Below, piece by piece: positions 9,555 to 17,505 of a stretch of DNA of 64,000 nt (position 1 is its first letter; every line of letters starts with the position of its first letter). Origin of the DNA: Aliamphritea ceti (GTDB lineage Bacteria > Pseudomonadota > Gammaproteobacteria > Pseudomonadales > Balneatricaceae). Made by a program: the position numbers and the translations under genes. The stretch is taken from positions 5,149,211 to 5,213,210 of the forward strand of contig NZ_AP025282.1 in NCBI RefSeq assembly GCF_024347215.1. The letters are read 5' to 3'. The notes beneath the pieces were generated by a model that was given only the letters and a program-made list of their open reading frames with translations, was not told the origin of the DNA and did no database searches.

Positions 9555-10301
9555 ATGCATATTTCTATGAACGAATTAAAAGCGGCTCTACGCCGATGCT
9601 TTGAAGCCTGTGGTTATTTTGTAGGCAACTATGAAGACGCTGCAAACATGATCTTGTGGCTGGAAAAACACGACCTCAATGGATTAGACGAGCTGGAGCG
9701 CGCATTACCGTACATCACTGAACGCAGTGAAAAGCCACTTAGCACCGTTATCTATGAAGACAGTACCTCAGCGATTATCGATAGCCATGATCGCAGTGCT
9801 TTGAACTGCATTGCAGCCTCGGTTGACCTGGCTCACGCCAAAGCACTGGAAAACGGTATTGCGACAGTGACAGTACATAATTGCCATAACCGCATGTTTA
9901 TTCTCAAAGCACTGACCGACTGCGGCCGTCGCGGTATCAGTGTGGCGGCCTACTGGCAAAGTGGCAGCGACACGGTTACAGAGCATAGTGCTGCTATCCG
10001 GGCCGGTGAACGCTATCCAAGCTACAGTCGGGCAACCACCAGCTTGCCAGGCAATATAGATAACAAAGCACTGACAATTATCTGTAGCTCGAGAGTTGAT
10101 CTGACTACATCCCTGCAGCAATCTAAGGGCAACCGTAATGCACGTCATATCAGCCCTACGCAAATAGCCGACAATAAAGACCATAGCGTCGAACAAGGTA
10201 TCGATGTAAACGAAGCCTTATGGGAGCAGATAAACCATATAGGTATGGGAGTATTAGTCGAAAATAACAAACGCTCCCAGATGGAAGCCGGAGGCCAGTA
10301 G
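9555..10301 (+). CDS. DUF3726 family protein
   Basis: A 248-residue protein whose N-terminus (ISMNELKAALRRCFEACGY, then GNYEDAANMILWLEKHDLNG) matches my memory of DUF3726, a family of unknown function distantly like the malate/lactate/ureidoglycolate (LDH2) dehydrogenase fold. The LDH2 active-site motifs are not evident, so enzyme activity is not claimed. ATG 9555 has a consensus AAGGAG (9543-9548) six bases upstream, which excludes the longer upstream frame. It is the second gene of the pair with the 569-aa protein. Perfect stem-loops follow the stop. Confidence 0.65.
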   Translation: MHISMNELKAALRRCFEACGYFVGNYEDAANMILWLEKHDLNGLDELERALPYITERSEKPLSTVIYEDSTSAIIDSHDRSALNCIAASVDLAHAKALENGIATVTVHNCHNRMFILKALTDCGRRGISVAAYWQSGSDTVTEHSAAIRAGERYPSYSRATTSLPGNIDNKALTIICSSRVDLTTSLQQSKGNRNARHISPTQIADNKDHSVEQGIDVNEALWEQINHIGMGVLVENNKRSQMEAGGQ

Positions 10302-10347
10302 TCGTAAAACTTTATTACGACACTTTCCAGGCTTCACTTTCTGAACC

Positions 10348-10377
10348 GGCCAATGATCTGATTAAGGATCATTGGCC
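10348..10377. terminator. Strong stem-loop after the DUF3726 gene
   Basis: GGCCAATGATC (10348-10358) and GATCATTGGCC (10367-10377) form a perfect 11-bp inverted repeat with an 8-base loop. A smaller one, GTCGTAA/TTACGAC, spans 10301-10321 and overlaps the stop codon. Neither has a T tail, so these may be mRNA 3'-end stabilisers or a protein-binding site rather than classical terminators. Confidence 0.4.
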
Positions 10378-10556
10378 ACATTCATCATGGTCACAGATGC
10401 CCTAAAAAAACCGCTTTTAACCGTCTGTATTTCAAACACCTCCCCCCTTTTACTGATGGTGATATTGCATATTCACGGCCGGACATCAGTGATACAGTCT
10501 GATGTATAAAACAACCTCAAAAAAGGCTATTTAAAAGCCTTTAAAGAAGAGTGTGT

Positions 10557-11501
10557 ATGGCCAGTAATATCAGTCGGGCGTTAAACCTCAGACACCTGCG
10601 GGCATTTATCGAAGTCGCTCATACGGGAAACTTTACCCGGGCCGCAGATAAACTGGCGATATCTCAACCAGCTCTCACCAGCACCATCCACCAGCTGGAA
10701 GCATTAATTGACGTCGAACTGTTTCAACGCACAACCCGTAAAGTAACGCTCTCACCAGACGGCGAAGAATTTCTACCTACCGCAGAACGTCTGATCGACG
10801 ATTTTGAACAAGCAATTTTAGCCGTTCATGCCAACGCTAAACGACGCAAAGGCCTGGTCGGCATCGCAGTACTTCCCTCAATCGCCATCCGGCTGCTCCC
10901 CCGGGTACTTGAGAACTTTCGCCAAAGCCACCCTTCCATCCGGGTCAACCTGCGCGATGACAATGCCCGAGGAGTACAGCGTCAGGTATTACGTAACGAA
11001 GTTGATTTTGGTATCAGTAATCTGTGGGAAGACCGTCCTGAACTGGAATATACCCCATTGTTTCGGGATCCTGTCGGGGCCGTACTCCTCGCTGACCACC
11101 CGCTGGCACAAGAGACATCCCCTCTGCCATGGAGTAAACTCAAAGGTTACTCGTTTGCGGCGATGTCTCACGATACCGGTGTGAATGCTTTGTTAAATAC
11201 TACCGAAGGATTACCAGAGTCTGTGTACTCACCGGACTTCGAGGTACTGACACTCGTCGCACTAACAGGAATTATCGAAGCAGGGCTGGCCGTAACAGCC
11301 CTACCCAAACTAGCCATGCCCCGCTTCAGCGAACCCGGCCTGATATTCAAAGAACTGACCGACCCCTTCGTCGAGCGACAGGTCTTTATTATCACCCGAA
11401 AAAACGAGCCTTTATCAAAATCAGCCCAAATAGTACTGGAGTTGCTAAGCGCCGCCTTAGCTGAACCCGAACAGCTTTTAGCTAAACCTATTCAAAATTG
11501 A
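10557..11501 (+). CDS. LysR-family transcriptional regulator
   Basis: A 314-residue LysR regulator. The DNA-binding domain covers residues 10-70 (LRHLRAFIEVAHTGNFTRAA, KLAISQPALTSTIHQLE) and the ligand-binding domain starts at about 95 (GLVGIAVLPSIAIRLLP). ATG 10557 is preferred over GTG 10551 because the purine-rich AAAGAAGAG just upstream gives better spacing. It lies 255 bases downstream of the DUF3726 pair on the same strand, so it could control that pair or a distant target. The ligand is not predictable. Confidence 0.85.
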   Translation: MASNISRALNLRHLRAFIEVAHTGNFTRAADKLAISQPALTSTIHQLEALIDVELFQRTTRKVTLSPDGEEFLPTAERLIDDFEQAILAVHANAKRRKGLVGIAVLPSIAIRLLPRVLENFRQSHPSIRVNLRDDNARGVQRQVLRNEVDFGISNLWEDRPELEYTPLFRDPVGAVLLADHPLAQETSPLPWSKLKGYSFAAMSHDTGVNALLNTTEGLPESVYSPDFEVLTLVALTGIIEAGLAVTALPKLAMPRFSEPGLIFKELTDPFVERQVFIITRKNEPLSKSAQIVLELLSAALAEPEQLLAKPIQN

Positions 11502-11626
11502 AGTCGTAATAGAAAGGTCCTGTCCTCAAAAAACCATTACTTTTACTCTGCACCTACTTTTATTTTTTAAGATTCACATAACCTTAACTTCCCAGAATAA
11601 CTACGAAGTTACCAAACTCCCCTTCC

Positions 11627-11826
11627 GTGTAGCCGAGCATCGCAGCTGACAACAGATCAGCCGGATAAATTGTTTGAGAGCGCGTAGCGGTCGAGTTTTT
11701 AGGAGGCCTGTTGTCAATGAGACGCGCAGGGAATCCGGCGCAGCCGGACAAGCGGTGGGGCGGCGTTTGGATTCTTAAGGCCTTTGCGCCGTTACAAAGG
11801 TCTTGAGTCGCGTAAGCGAAAAGATC
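11627..11826. repeat. Dispersed-type intergenic element (candidate)
   Basis: From GTGTAGCCGAGCATCGCAG to AAGCGAAAAGATC the composition changes sharply to GC-rich with short inverted segments (TCCGGCGCAGCCGGA, GACAACAG and CTGTTGTC). The order of phrases (GTGTAGCCGAGCATCGCAG, GCGCAGGGAATCC, GGGGCGGCGTTTGGATTCTT, then AAAGGTC..GCGTAAGCGAAAAGATC) recalls a dispersed intergenic element I remember from gammaproteobacterial genomes. No reading frame with a start and ribosome site covers it. Only one copy lies in the window. Confidence 0.4.
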
Positions 11827-11902
11827 ATCTAAACCAGCGAACCGGCAATATAATCAAGAAAACAACTGAGCTATCAGAAACAAAACCACAAAAAACAAAC
11901 AA

Positions 11903-11930
11903 AAACGCCGGACTAAAGAGCCCGGCGTTT
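11903..11930 (-). terminator. Rho-independent terminator for the FAD amine oxidase transcript
   Basis: AAACGCCGG (11903-11911) pairs with CCGGCGTTT (11922-11930). On the minus strand the stem is followed by a T-rich run (TTTTTGTTTGTTTTTTG). It lies about 125 bases past the stop of the amine oxidase gene, beyond the duplicated gene tail at 11972-12026. Confidence 0.7.
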
Positions 11931-11971
11931 AAAGGTTGCGGTCAACAACCAAAAATTACTTTGGAGTGATT

Positions 11972-12026
11972 AGCTCCAAGAAAAAGGACTGTTTGACTCT
12001 TGTGATGGTGGTGCAATTTACCCTCT
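11972..12026 (-). pseudogene. Relic of the 3' end of the FAD amine oxidase gene
   Basis: This segment repeats the last codons of the neighbouring gene: AGCTCCAAG..AAAGGACTGTT..GGTGCAATTTACCCTCT occurs here and at 12058-12104. Read on the minus strand it encodes EGKLHHHHKSQTVLF, matching EGKLHPTSNSPFPW at the real C-terminus. It has a few extra bases and has lost the stop. It looks like the tail of a second, deleted gene copy. Confidence 0.65.
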
Positions 12027-12055
12027 AACACCTTTCACCAATACAATCAGTCAGA

Positions 12056-13399
12056 TCAGCTCCAAGGGAAAGGACTGTTCGAAGTCGGGTGCAATTTACC
12101 CTCTTCAAAGCGGGAGAAGCGGAATGGCTCCAACAAGCTAGGCTTCTCGCCTACTACCTGCTCAGCAACCAACTTACCTACACCCAGCATTTTGTAACCG
12201 TGGTTAGAATCGGCGATCACGAAACAGTTCTTACGGAAGGTGTCGAATACCGGGAAACTATCTGGTGTAAAGCAACCAATACCGCCGGAAGCCTCATCCT
12301 TGTATTTAGGAATCGTGCCTTCGAAACGCTTCTGACAGTGTGCCAGTGCGGATACCCACATGTGTGCAAAGTCAGGGCCTACAATGAACTCTGGAGATTC
12401 AGGTCCGTACGGGTCAACCTGAACAGCATCAGCAGGCTTATCAACGATGAATGGTGCTGCACCGCCCTGGATACCACCGAAGTGATAATCAGGCTTGTAG
12501 TAAATGCCCCACATGTCTTCAGTAATCAGGGAACCGTCTACATCTGAATACAGTGGCGCGTTGCTGTCGACGTGAATAACCGGTGGCATCTTGCCATCGT
12601 TAGTTACCTGCAGGCCAGGATCTACACCCAGAGTGCCTTCCTGCAGTGACCAGTAAACCCACATAGGTACATCTGTCGCAATCACGCCAGAGGTTGGGTT
12701 CTTAATATCAATCTGCTTAGGCAGATCCAGCATTTCCCAGAAAGACTTAACCCATGGGCCGGCACCAATAACTACGTAGTCAGTTTCGATATCGCCTTTA
12801 TTGGTTTCTACCTTAGTGATGGCGCCATCAGTTGCCTGCTGGAAGCCGGTAACCGTTACACCAGTGATGATACGTACGCCTTCAGCTTCTGCTTTCGCAG
12901 CCAGGCCGTACATCGCTTTAGTGTTGTTTGCATAACCACCTGGCATTTCGTGCAGTACCGAGGTGATACCCTGCGCCTGCCAGTCATGGAAGATGGTCTT
13001 CATGTAATCGCTACAGTCTTTTTCACCTTCGATAAATTTAGACTCGTAGCCAATTGCCTGCTGCTGCTCATAAATAGAGGCAACGTCTTCATGCATGGAT
13101 TCCGGGCTGATCTGCATATAGCCAACCGGGTGGTAGCTGTACGCTTCCGGATCGCTTTCCCACACTTTTACACTGTGTGCCATCAGCTCACGCATCGCTG
13201 GCTGGAAGTAGTTGTTACGGATAACACCGCAGGCAATACCGGTAGCACCGGCAGAAATGCCGGACTTATCCAGAATGATGATATCTTCGCCGCTGCCTTT
13301 ACCGCGTTTTTTCAACTCCAGCGCCAGATGATACGCAGTACTCAAACCGTGAATACCGGCACCAACGATCACGTAAGGTGAACTCTTTGGAAATGCCAT
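12056..13399 (-). CDS. FAD-dependent amine oxidoreductase (DAO family, sarcosine/dimethylglycine oxidase-like)
   Basis: A 447-residue flavoprotein. The N-terminal dinucleotide fold reads YVIVGAGIHGLSTAYHLA (about residues 9-26), then the second FAD contact IIILDKSGISAGATGIACGVIRN. The C-terminal FAD motif is in CFVIADSNHGYKMLGVGKLVAE. This architecture is shared by monomeric sarcosine oxidase, dimethylglycine oxidases and SoxB. Position directly after soxBDAG on the same strand suggests an N-methylated amine substrate, but the exact one is inferred. ATG 13399 has AGGAA about eight bases upstream. Several stem-loops separate it from soxG, so expression may differ from the sox genes. Confidence 0.75.
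   Translation of the reverse strand: MAFPKSSPYVIVGAGIHGLSTAYHLALELKKRGKGSGEDIIILDKSGISAGATGIACGVIRNNYFQPAMRELMAHSVKVWESDPEAYSYHPVGYMQISPESMHEDVASIYEQQQAIGYESKFIEGEKDCSDYMKTIFHDWQAQGITSVLHEMPGGYANNTKAMYGLAAKAEAEGVRIITGVTVTGFQQATDGAITKVETNKGDIETDYVVIGAGPWVKSFWEMLDLPKQIDIKNPTSGVIATDVPMWVYWSLQEGTLGVDPGLQVTNDGKMPPVIHVDSNAPLYSDVDGSLITEDMWGIYYKPDYHFGGIQGGAAPFIVDKPADAVQVDPYGPESPEFIVGPDFAHMWVSALAHCQKRFEGTIPKYKDEASGGIGCFTPDSFPVFDTFRKNCFVIADSNHGYKMLGVGKLVAEQVVGEKPSLLEPFRFSRFEEGKLHPTSNSPFPWS
12058..12104 (-). repeat. Functional copy of the duplicated amine oxidase gene tail
   Basis: This is the 3' end of the amine oxidase coding sequence, repeated in altered form at 11972-12026. Both ends of the repeat (AGCTCCAAG and GTGCAATTTACCCTCT) are exact; the middle differs by substitutions and about eight inserted bases in the relic. 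Confidence 0.65.
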
Positions 13400-13462
13400 G
13401 TTGTTGTTCCTATAATTTTTTGCGGGACTTAAGCCCCGTCTATTTATTTCAATTTGTTGTTC

Positions 13463-13495
13463 GCAGTCATAACCGCCAGATAACGGTTTGACTGC
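13463..13495. promoter_or_regulatory. Stem-loop between soxG and the FAD amine oxidase gene
   Basis: GCAGTCA(T)AACCG and CGGTT(T)GACTGC flank a short loop, forming a long stem on either strand. Two more dyads lie beside it: TGAACCCG/CGGGTTCA at 13505-13528, three bases past soxG, and CGGGGC-TTAA-GTCCCG read on the minus strand just before the next ribosome site. None has a T tail in the right place. They may mark mRNA processing or partial termination. Confidence 0.45.
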
Positions 13496-13530
13496 TGTTT
13501 TTATTGAACCCGATCTTTGCCGGGTTCAGA

Positions 13531-14244
13531 TCACGCCAGTAGTGCAGCCAGACCCGCTGGCTTACCACCAAATTCATCCATTGCGTCCTGCAGGCAATCC
13601 CACATGAACTCAACTGAACTCACATCACACAGCAGGTGGAAAGCCAGCACAGTGCTGCCATCCGCCAACTGCAAATCATCACGAATCAAAATACCGTTTA
13701 ACCGGGCAATCGAGGTTTGCGCTACCTGATAGTTAGCAAACTCATCCGCGGCAAAATCAATGCCGCAAACCTTGGCCAGCATATCCCGCAAATGTTCGCC
13801 GGTTAGCAACAACCAGGAGTGGCTGTCGTTACGTGGCAATGAATAGCAGGCGTTATCTGCGTCCATCTGCCAGTTGTTTTCCAGCTGTTGCGGCAGTGCT
13901 GCAGTCACTTGCAGATCGCTCAGGATCAGGTGTTCCTGCATCGATAAACGCGCCACCAGCGAACCATCATTCTGACGTGTCGCCTGATTTGGCACGGCTG
14001 GGATTTCAACACCCTGCTGCGTCAGCCATTCAGGCGTCTGACGGCCTTTAAAGCCGCTGCGAGGCAGCATTGAAAGATCAACCATCGCCAGTGATTTCAG
14101 CTGTTGAGCATCATCCGCCGCAAACTGTTTAACCACTGTTGCGCCATTCAGGCTGGCAAATTCAGCACCGGCTTTCTGTTGGGCCCGGTACAGCTGGCTA
14201 CGACGTAAACCGCTGTCTGGCGCTGCTGTTAAAAACTCATTCAT
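13531..14244 (-). CDS. soxG: Sarcosine oxidase gamma subunit
   Basis: A 237-residue gamma subunit of heterotetrameric sarcosine oxidase, the non-catalytic subunit with a GcvT-like fold. Support is its position at the end of soxB-soxD-soxA-soxG and family-like segments such as SWLLLTGEHLRDMLAKVCGIDF and QTSIARLNGILIRDDLQLADG. Length is somewhat above the usual 190-210 residues. ATG 14244 has GAGGAA at good spacing and lies 21 bases after the soxA stop, so it belongs to the sox operon. Confidence 0.85.
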   Translation of the reverse strand: MNEFLTAAPDSGLRRSQLYRAQQKAGAEFASLNGATVVKQFAADDAQQLKSLAMVDLSMLPRSGFKGRQTPEWLTQQGVEIPAVPNQATRQNDGSLVARLSMQEHLILSDLQVTAALPQQLENNWQMDADNACYSLPRNDSHSWLLLTGEHLRDMLAKVCGIDFAADEFANYQVAQTSIARLNGILIRDDLQLADGSTVLAFHLLCDVSSVEFMWDCLQDAMDEFGGKPAGLAALLA

Positions 14245-14265
14245 ATCTAATTCCTCGCAGCGCGA

Positions 14266-17196
14266 TTACAGGTTCTGACGGGCAGTGTCAGGATCATAGA
14301 AAGGCAGAGCGACAACTTTAGCTGCAACCCGCACACCATCGACTTTGATAGTGATTTCACTACCTGGCTCAGTTTTACCTGGCGGTACGTAAGCCATACC
14401 TACAGGTTTGCCTAATGTCGGCGAGTAGTTGCAGGACGTAATCCGTCCGGTCATTTTCTCTCCGTCAAAAATCAGATGGCTTTCCTGAGGCAGTGGTGCA
14501 TTCGGATCATCGACAACAAAGCCTACTAATGAGCGATATTGCGGCGCTTTATTCAGTTCACGAATGATTCGCTGTCCCACAAAGAATGGCTTCTTGTTTG
14601 AAACCGCCCAACCCATCTGAACTTCTTCAGGGGTCGACATCGCATCTGTATCCTGGCCAATAATGATGTGACCTTTTTCCAGACGCAGTACCCGCTGTGC
14701 TTCGATTCCAAAAGGCTTAATGCCCTGCTCTTCACCAGCGACCATAAGGGCATCCCAAAGGGCTTCACCGGCATGCTGTGGTACGTGAACTTCATAACCC
14801 AGTTCGCCAACGAAACCTACCCGAATTACCCGGGCCTGAATGCCAGCAACATGGCCTTCACGAACCCCCATGTATGGGAAAGCTTCACTGCTCAGGTCAA
14901 TGTCATCACATAGCTTACTCAGTACGTCACGGGCTTTAGGGCCGGCAATGTTCACGCCACACCAGGCAGAGGTAACGTTGGCAATATCAACATCCAGACA
15001 CCACTGAGCATTCCACTTCAGCATGCTCTGATAAACCCGGTCGACGCCGCCAGTAGTCGCCGTTACATAGAACAGCTGATCATGGAAGCGACAGCTCACA
15101 CCGTCATCAATCACTACACCGGCTTCATTGGTCATCAATGCATAACGGGCGCGGCCTAATGGCTGCTTCACAAAACCGAAGGTATATACCCGGTTCATGA
15201 ATTCACCGGCATCCGGACCACGCACTTCAATGCCGCCCAGAGTCGATACATCTACCAGGCCAACATTGTTACGGACGTTATTTACTTCAGCAGCAATGCA
15301 GTTATCGCGCTGATTAGTTGCACCATAGTAAGCCGGACGGAACCAGGCACCAGCCTGCAGCATCTGCGCGCCAGCTTCTAAGTGACGGTGGTGCATGTTG
15401 GTATAACGGGCCGGATAGAAACTACGGCCAGCCAGATGTCCCAAACGTTCCGGCGCAAATGGAGGACGAGCAGTCGTTACACCCGTTTGGGCAACACTCT
15501 TACCTGTAGCATTCGCCACGATACGAGCAGTTGCCAGTGCCGAGTGACGCCCCTGTGAAGGCCCCATACCGCAGGTTGAATAACGCTTCACCAGCTGAAC
15601 ATGCTCGTAACCGTCGCGGGTCGCATTGACGATATCTTTAATCTGCAGATCTTCATCGAAATCGACGAATTCTTTACCTTTCGGATGAGGGAAGATCGGC
15701 CAGCTGTAGTTCGGGCTGTTGGCACTGTCATCGGCAATCGGTGCCGGTTCAGCCATTGCACTCACACCCGCTACATTCTCCGCCAGGCGGTTAACAGCCA
15801 GCGCTGCTGCCCGCTGAGCATCACCGCATACCGCTTCAGTCGACCAGTTAGCATTCACGGAACCGGCAATCTGGAAAGCTTTAGGCAGCTTACTCAGTGT
15901 GAACATTGCGGTGTCGTCGTTGTAGCTTAACTGACCACCTGCCTGACAAATCAGCTGATAAGTTGGGGTATAACCAACGGCCATACACAGCAGATCACAG
16001 GTGAAAGTTTCACCGCTATTAGCACATGTACCTTTGCTGATCTGCTGGCGAATTTCGACACTGGCCAGATGTTTCTTATCTGAACGGGAAGTCGCTGCGT
16101 AAACCGCATGATTACTTAAAATGCGAACGCCACGCTGGCTGACAGCCTGCATCAGTTCACTTTCCGGTGCGCTATCACGCAACTCAGCAACCGCCGCAAC
16201 TTCGATGCCGGCATCCAGCATATCCAGTACGCAGGCGTAACCTTCATCATTACCGGTTACTACAACGGCTTTCTGACCTGGCTTAACGCCGTATAGTTTG
16301 ATCAGACGTTGTACTGCACTGGACATCATCACGCCCGGCAGATCGTTATTATGGAAAACCGCCTGCTGCTCCAGCGAACCCACACACATGATGGCTTCTT
16401 TGGTCCGTACTTTGTACAGACGCTTACCCTGAATCACCGGGAACCAGTTATCACCGAAATAGCCGTTACACACAGCATTCAGCTTCACTTCGATATTGGC
16501 ATGACTTTCGATATCGGCAATCATTGCCTGACGCAGCGCTTCTGCCTGCGTGCCTTCAGCATCCAGCCGGCTGTAGGCCAGGCTGCCACCAAGAATAGGG
16601 TTTTCATCTACCAGCAGAACTTTAGCGCCCTGTTCAGCCGCCTGAATCGCTGCAGTCATACCTGCAGGTCCCGCACCCACGACAACCAGATCGTAGAAGC
16701 GATACTGCTTATCGTAATATTCAGGTTTAAAAGTATCGTCTACAACACCCAGACCTGCTGCCTTACGGATCACTGGCGCCCATTTTTCCCAGGCACCTGC
16801 TGGCTTATAAAACGCCTTGTAATAAAAGCCGACTGGCATGAACTTGCTGAACATACCCAGATGACGGCTGGCATCTTTTTCCAGGCTACCGCTGAAGTTC
16901 TGACCGGATACATTCAGACCATTACGGATAACTTCCCGGTCCGCCAGTACGTTGGGGTCAGACGGTAACTGAACCAGCGTGTTAGCGTCCTGGCCCGCCA
17001 TGGTTAAGGCACCACGGGGACGGTGATATTTGAATGAGCGGCTAATCAGCCACTGGCCGTTAGCGGCCAGAGCGCTGGCAATCGTATCGCCGGCAAAACC
17101 TTTAAATTCGCGACCATCAAAAGAGAAACTGACGGTTTCGCTGCGATCTACCAGCAAACCACCTTTGGCCAGTCGGTTATCGTTATAAACAGGCAC
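14266..17196 (-). CDS. soxA: Sarcosine oxidase alpha subunit
   Basis: A 976-residue alpha subunit. Domain order: an N-terminal ferredoxin-like region (VSFSFDGREFKGFAGDTIAS) followed by the NAD-binding Rossmann fold (VVGAGPAGMTAAIQAAEQGA, about residue 172), an internal nucleotide fold, then from about residue 590 a GcvT/aminomethyltransferase domain (VSTLGGIEVRGPDAGEFMNR, GELGYEVHVP). The complex oxidises sarcosine to glycine and passes the methyl group to tetrahydrofolate as methylene-THF, giving hydrogen peroxide. The start is GTG 17196 (MPVYNDNRL) with AAGGAG seven bases upstream, only two bases after the soxD stop. Cytoplasmic. Length is normal for the family. Confidence 0.92.
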   Translation of the reverse strand: MPVYNDNRLAKGGLLVDRSETVSFSFDGREFKGFAGDTIASALAANGQWLISRSFKYHRPRGALTMAGQDANTLVQLPSDPNVLADREVIRNGLNVSGQNFSGSLEKDASRHLGMFSKFMPVGFYYKAFYKPAGAWEKWAPVIRKAAGLGVVDDTFKPEYYDKQYRFYDLVVVGAGPAGMTAAIQAAEQGAKVLLVDENPILGGSLAYSRLDAEGTQAEALRQAMIADIESHANIEVKLNAVCNGYFGDNWFPVIQGKRLYKVRTKEAIMCVGSLEQQAVFHNNDLPGVMMSSAVQRLIKLYGVKPGQKAVVVTGNDEGYACVLDMLDAGIEVAAVAELRDSAPESELMQAVSQRGVRILSNHAVYAATSRSDKKHLASVEIRQQISKGTCANSGETFTCDLLCMAVGYTPTYQLICQAGGQLSYNDDTAMFTLSKLPKAFQIAGSVNANWSTEAVCGDAQRAAALAVNRLAENVAGVSAMAEPAPIADDSANSPNYSWPIFPHPKGKEFVDFDEDLQIKDIVNATRDGYEHVQLVKRYSTCGMGPSQGRHSALATARIVANATGKSVAQTGVTTARPPFAPERLGHLAGRSFYPARYTNMHHRHLEAGAQMLQAGAWFRPAYYGATNQRDNCIAAEVNNVRNNVGLVDVSTLGGIEVRGPDAGEFMNRVYTFGFVKQPLGRARYALMTNEAGVVIDDGVSCRFHDQLFYVTATTGGVDRVYQSMLKWNAQWCLDVDIANVTSAWCGVNIAGPKARDVLSKLCDDIDLSSEAFPYMGVREGHVAGIQARVIRVGFVGELGYEVHVPQHAGEALWDALMVAGEEQGIKPFGIEAQRVLRLEKGHIIIGQDTDAMSTPEEVQMGWAVSNKKPFFVGQRIIRELNKAPQYRSLVGFVVDDPNAPLPQESHLIFDGEKMTGRITSCNYSPTLGKPVGMAYVPPGKTEPGSEITIKVDGVRVAAKVVALPFYDPDTARQNL

Positions 17197-17198
17197 TT

Positions 17199-17492
17199 TT
17201 ATTCTCCTTCCACAGCGTTAAATTCAACCCGCTGATTAAATACTTCACTGGCTGGAAATGTTCTGATGATCTCATCAGTAATGGTGTTTCGTTCTGCCAA
17301 AAACCAGTAAGAAGTCGCGCTATGACACCACCATTCACGTACGATACCCGCCGCATTTTCGTGGAAATACACATGTTCAACCCACTCGCGGCTGTCGCAG
17401 CGATTCGGATCAGGCATGGCATGCAACTCACCGCCATAGACAAATTCTGAGATATTCCGTGGCCCGTTCAGCGGACAGTTTAATATTTTCAT
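17199..17492 (-). CDS. soxD: Sarcosine oxidase delta subunit
   Basis: A 97-residue delta subunit. The start is ATG 17492 (MKILNCPLNGPR) with GGGAGAG upstream; a longer frame begins further up but overlaps soxB. The subunit normally binds zinc through a CxxC pair and an H-x3-C pair. Here the first motif reads CPLNG, with Asn for the second Cys, and the second reads WCHSATS, with Ser for the last Cys, so two of four expected ligands are absent. I recall this CPLNGPRN form from other Proteobacteria, so it may be a natural subfamily and not decay. Confidence 0.88.
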   Translation of the reverse strand: MKILNCPLNGPRNISEFVYGGELHAMPDPNRCDSREWVEHVYFHENAAGIVREWWCHSATSYWFLAERNTITDEIIRTFPASEVFNQRVEFNAVEGE

Positions 17493-17505
17493 AATGCTCT
17501 CCCGC

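Noticed and set aside
12089..13381. Plus-strand frames of 140-150 codons opposite the FAD amine oxidase gene
   Set aside because: The minus-strand product has clear flavoprotein motifs; the plus-strand peptides have none.
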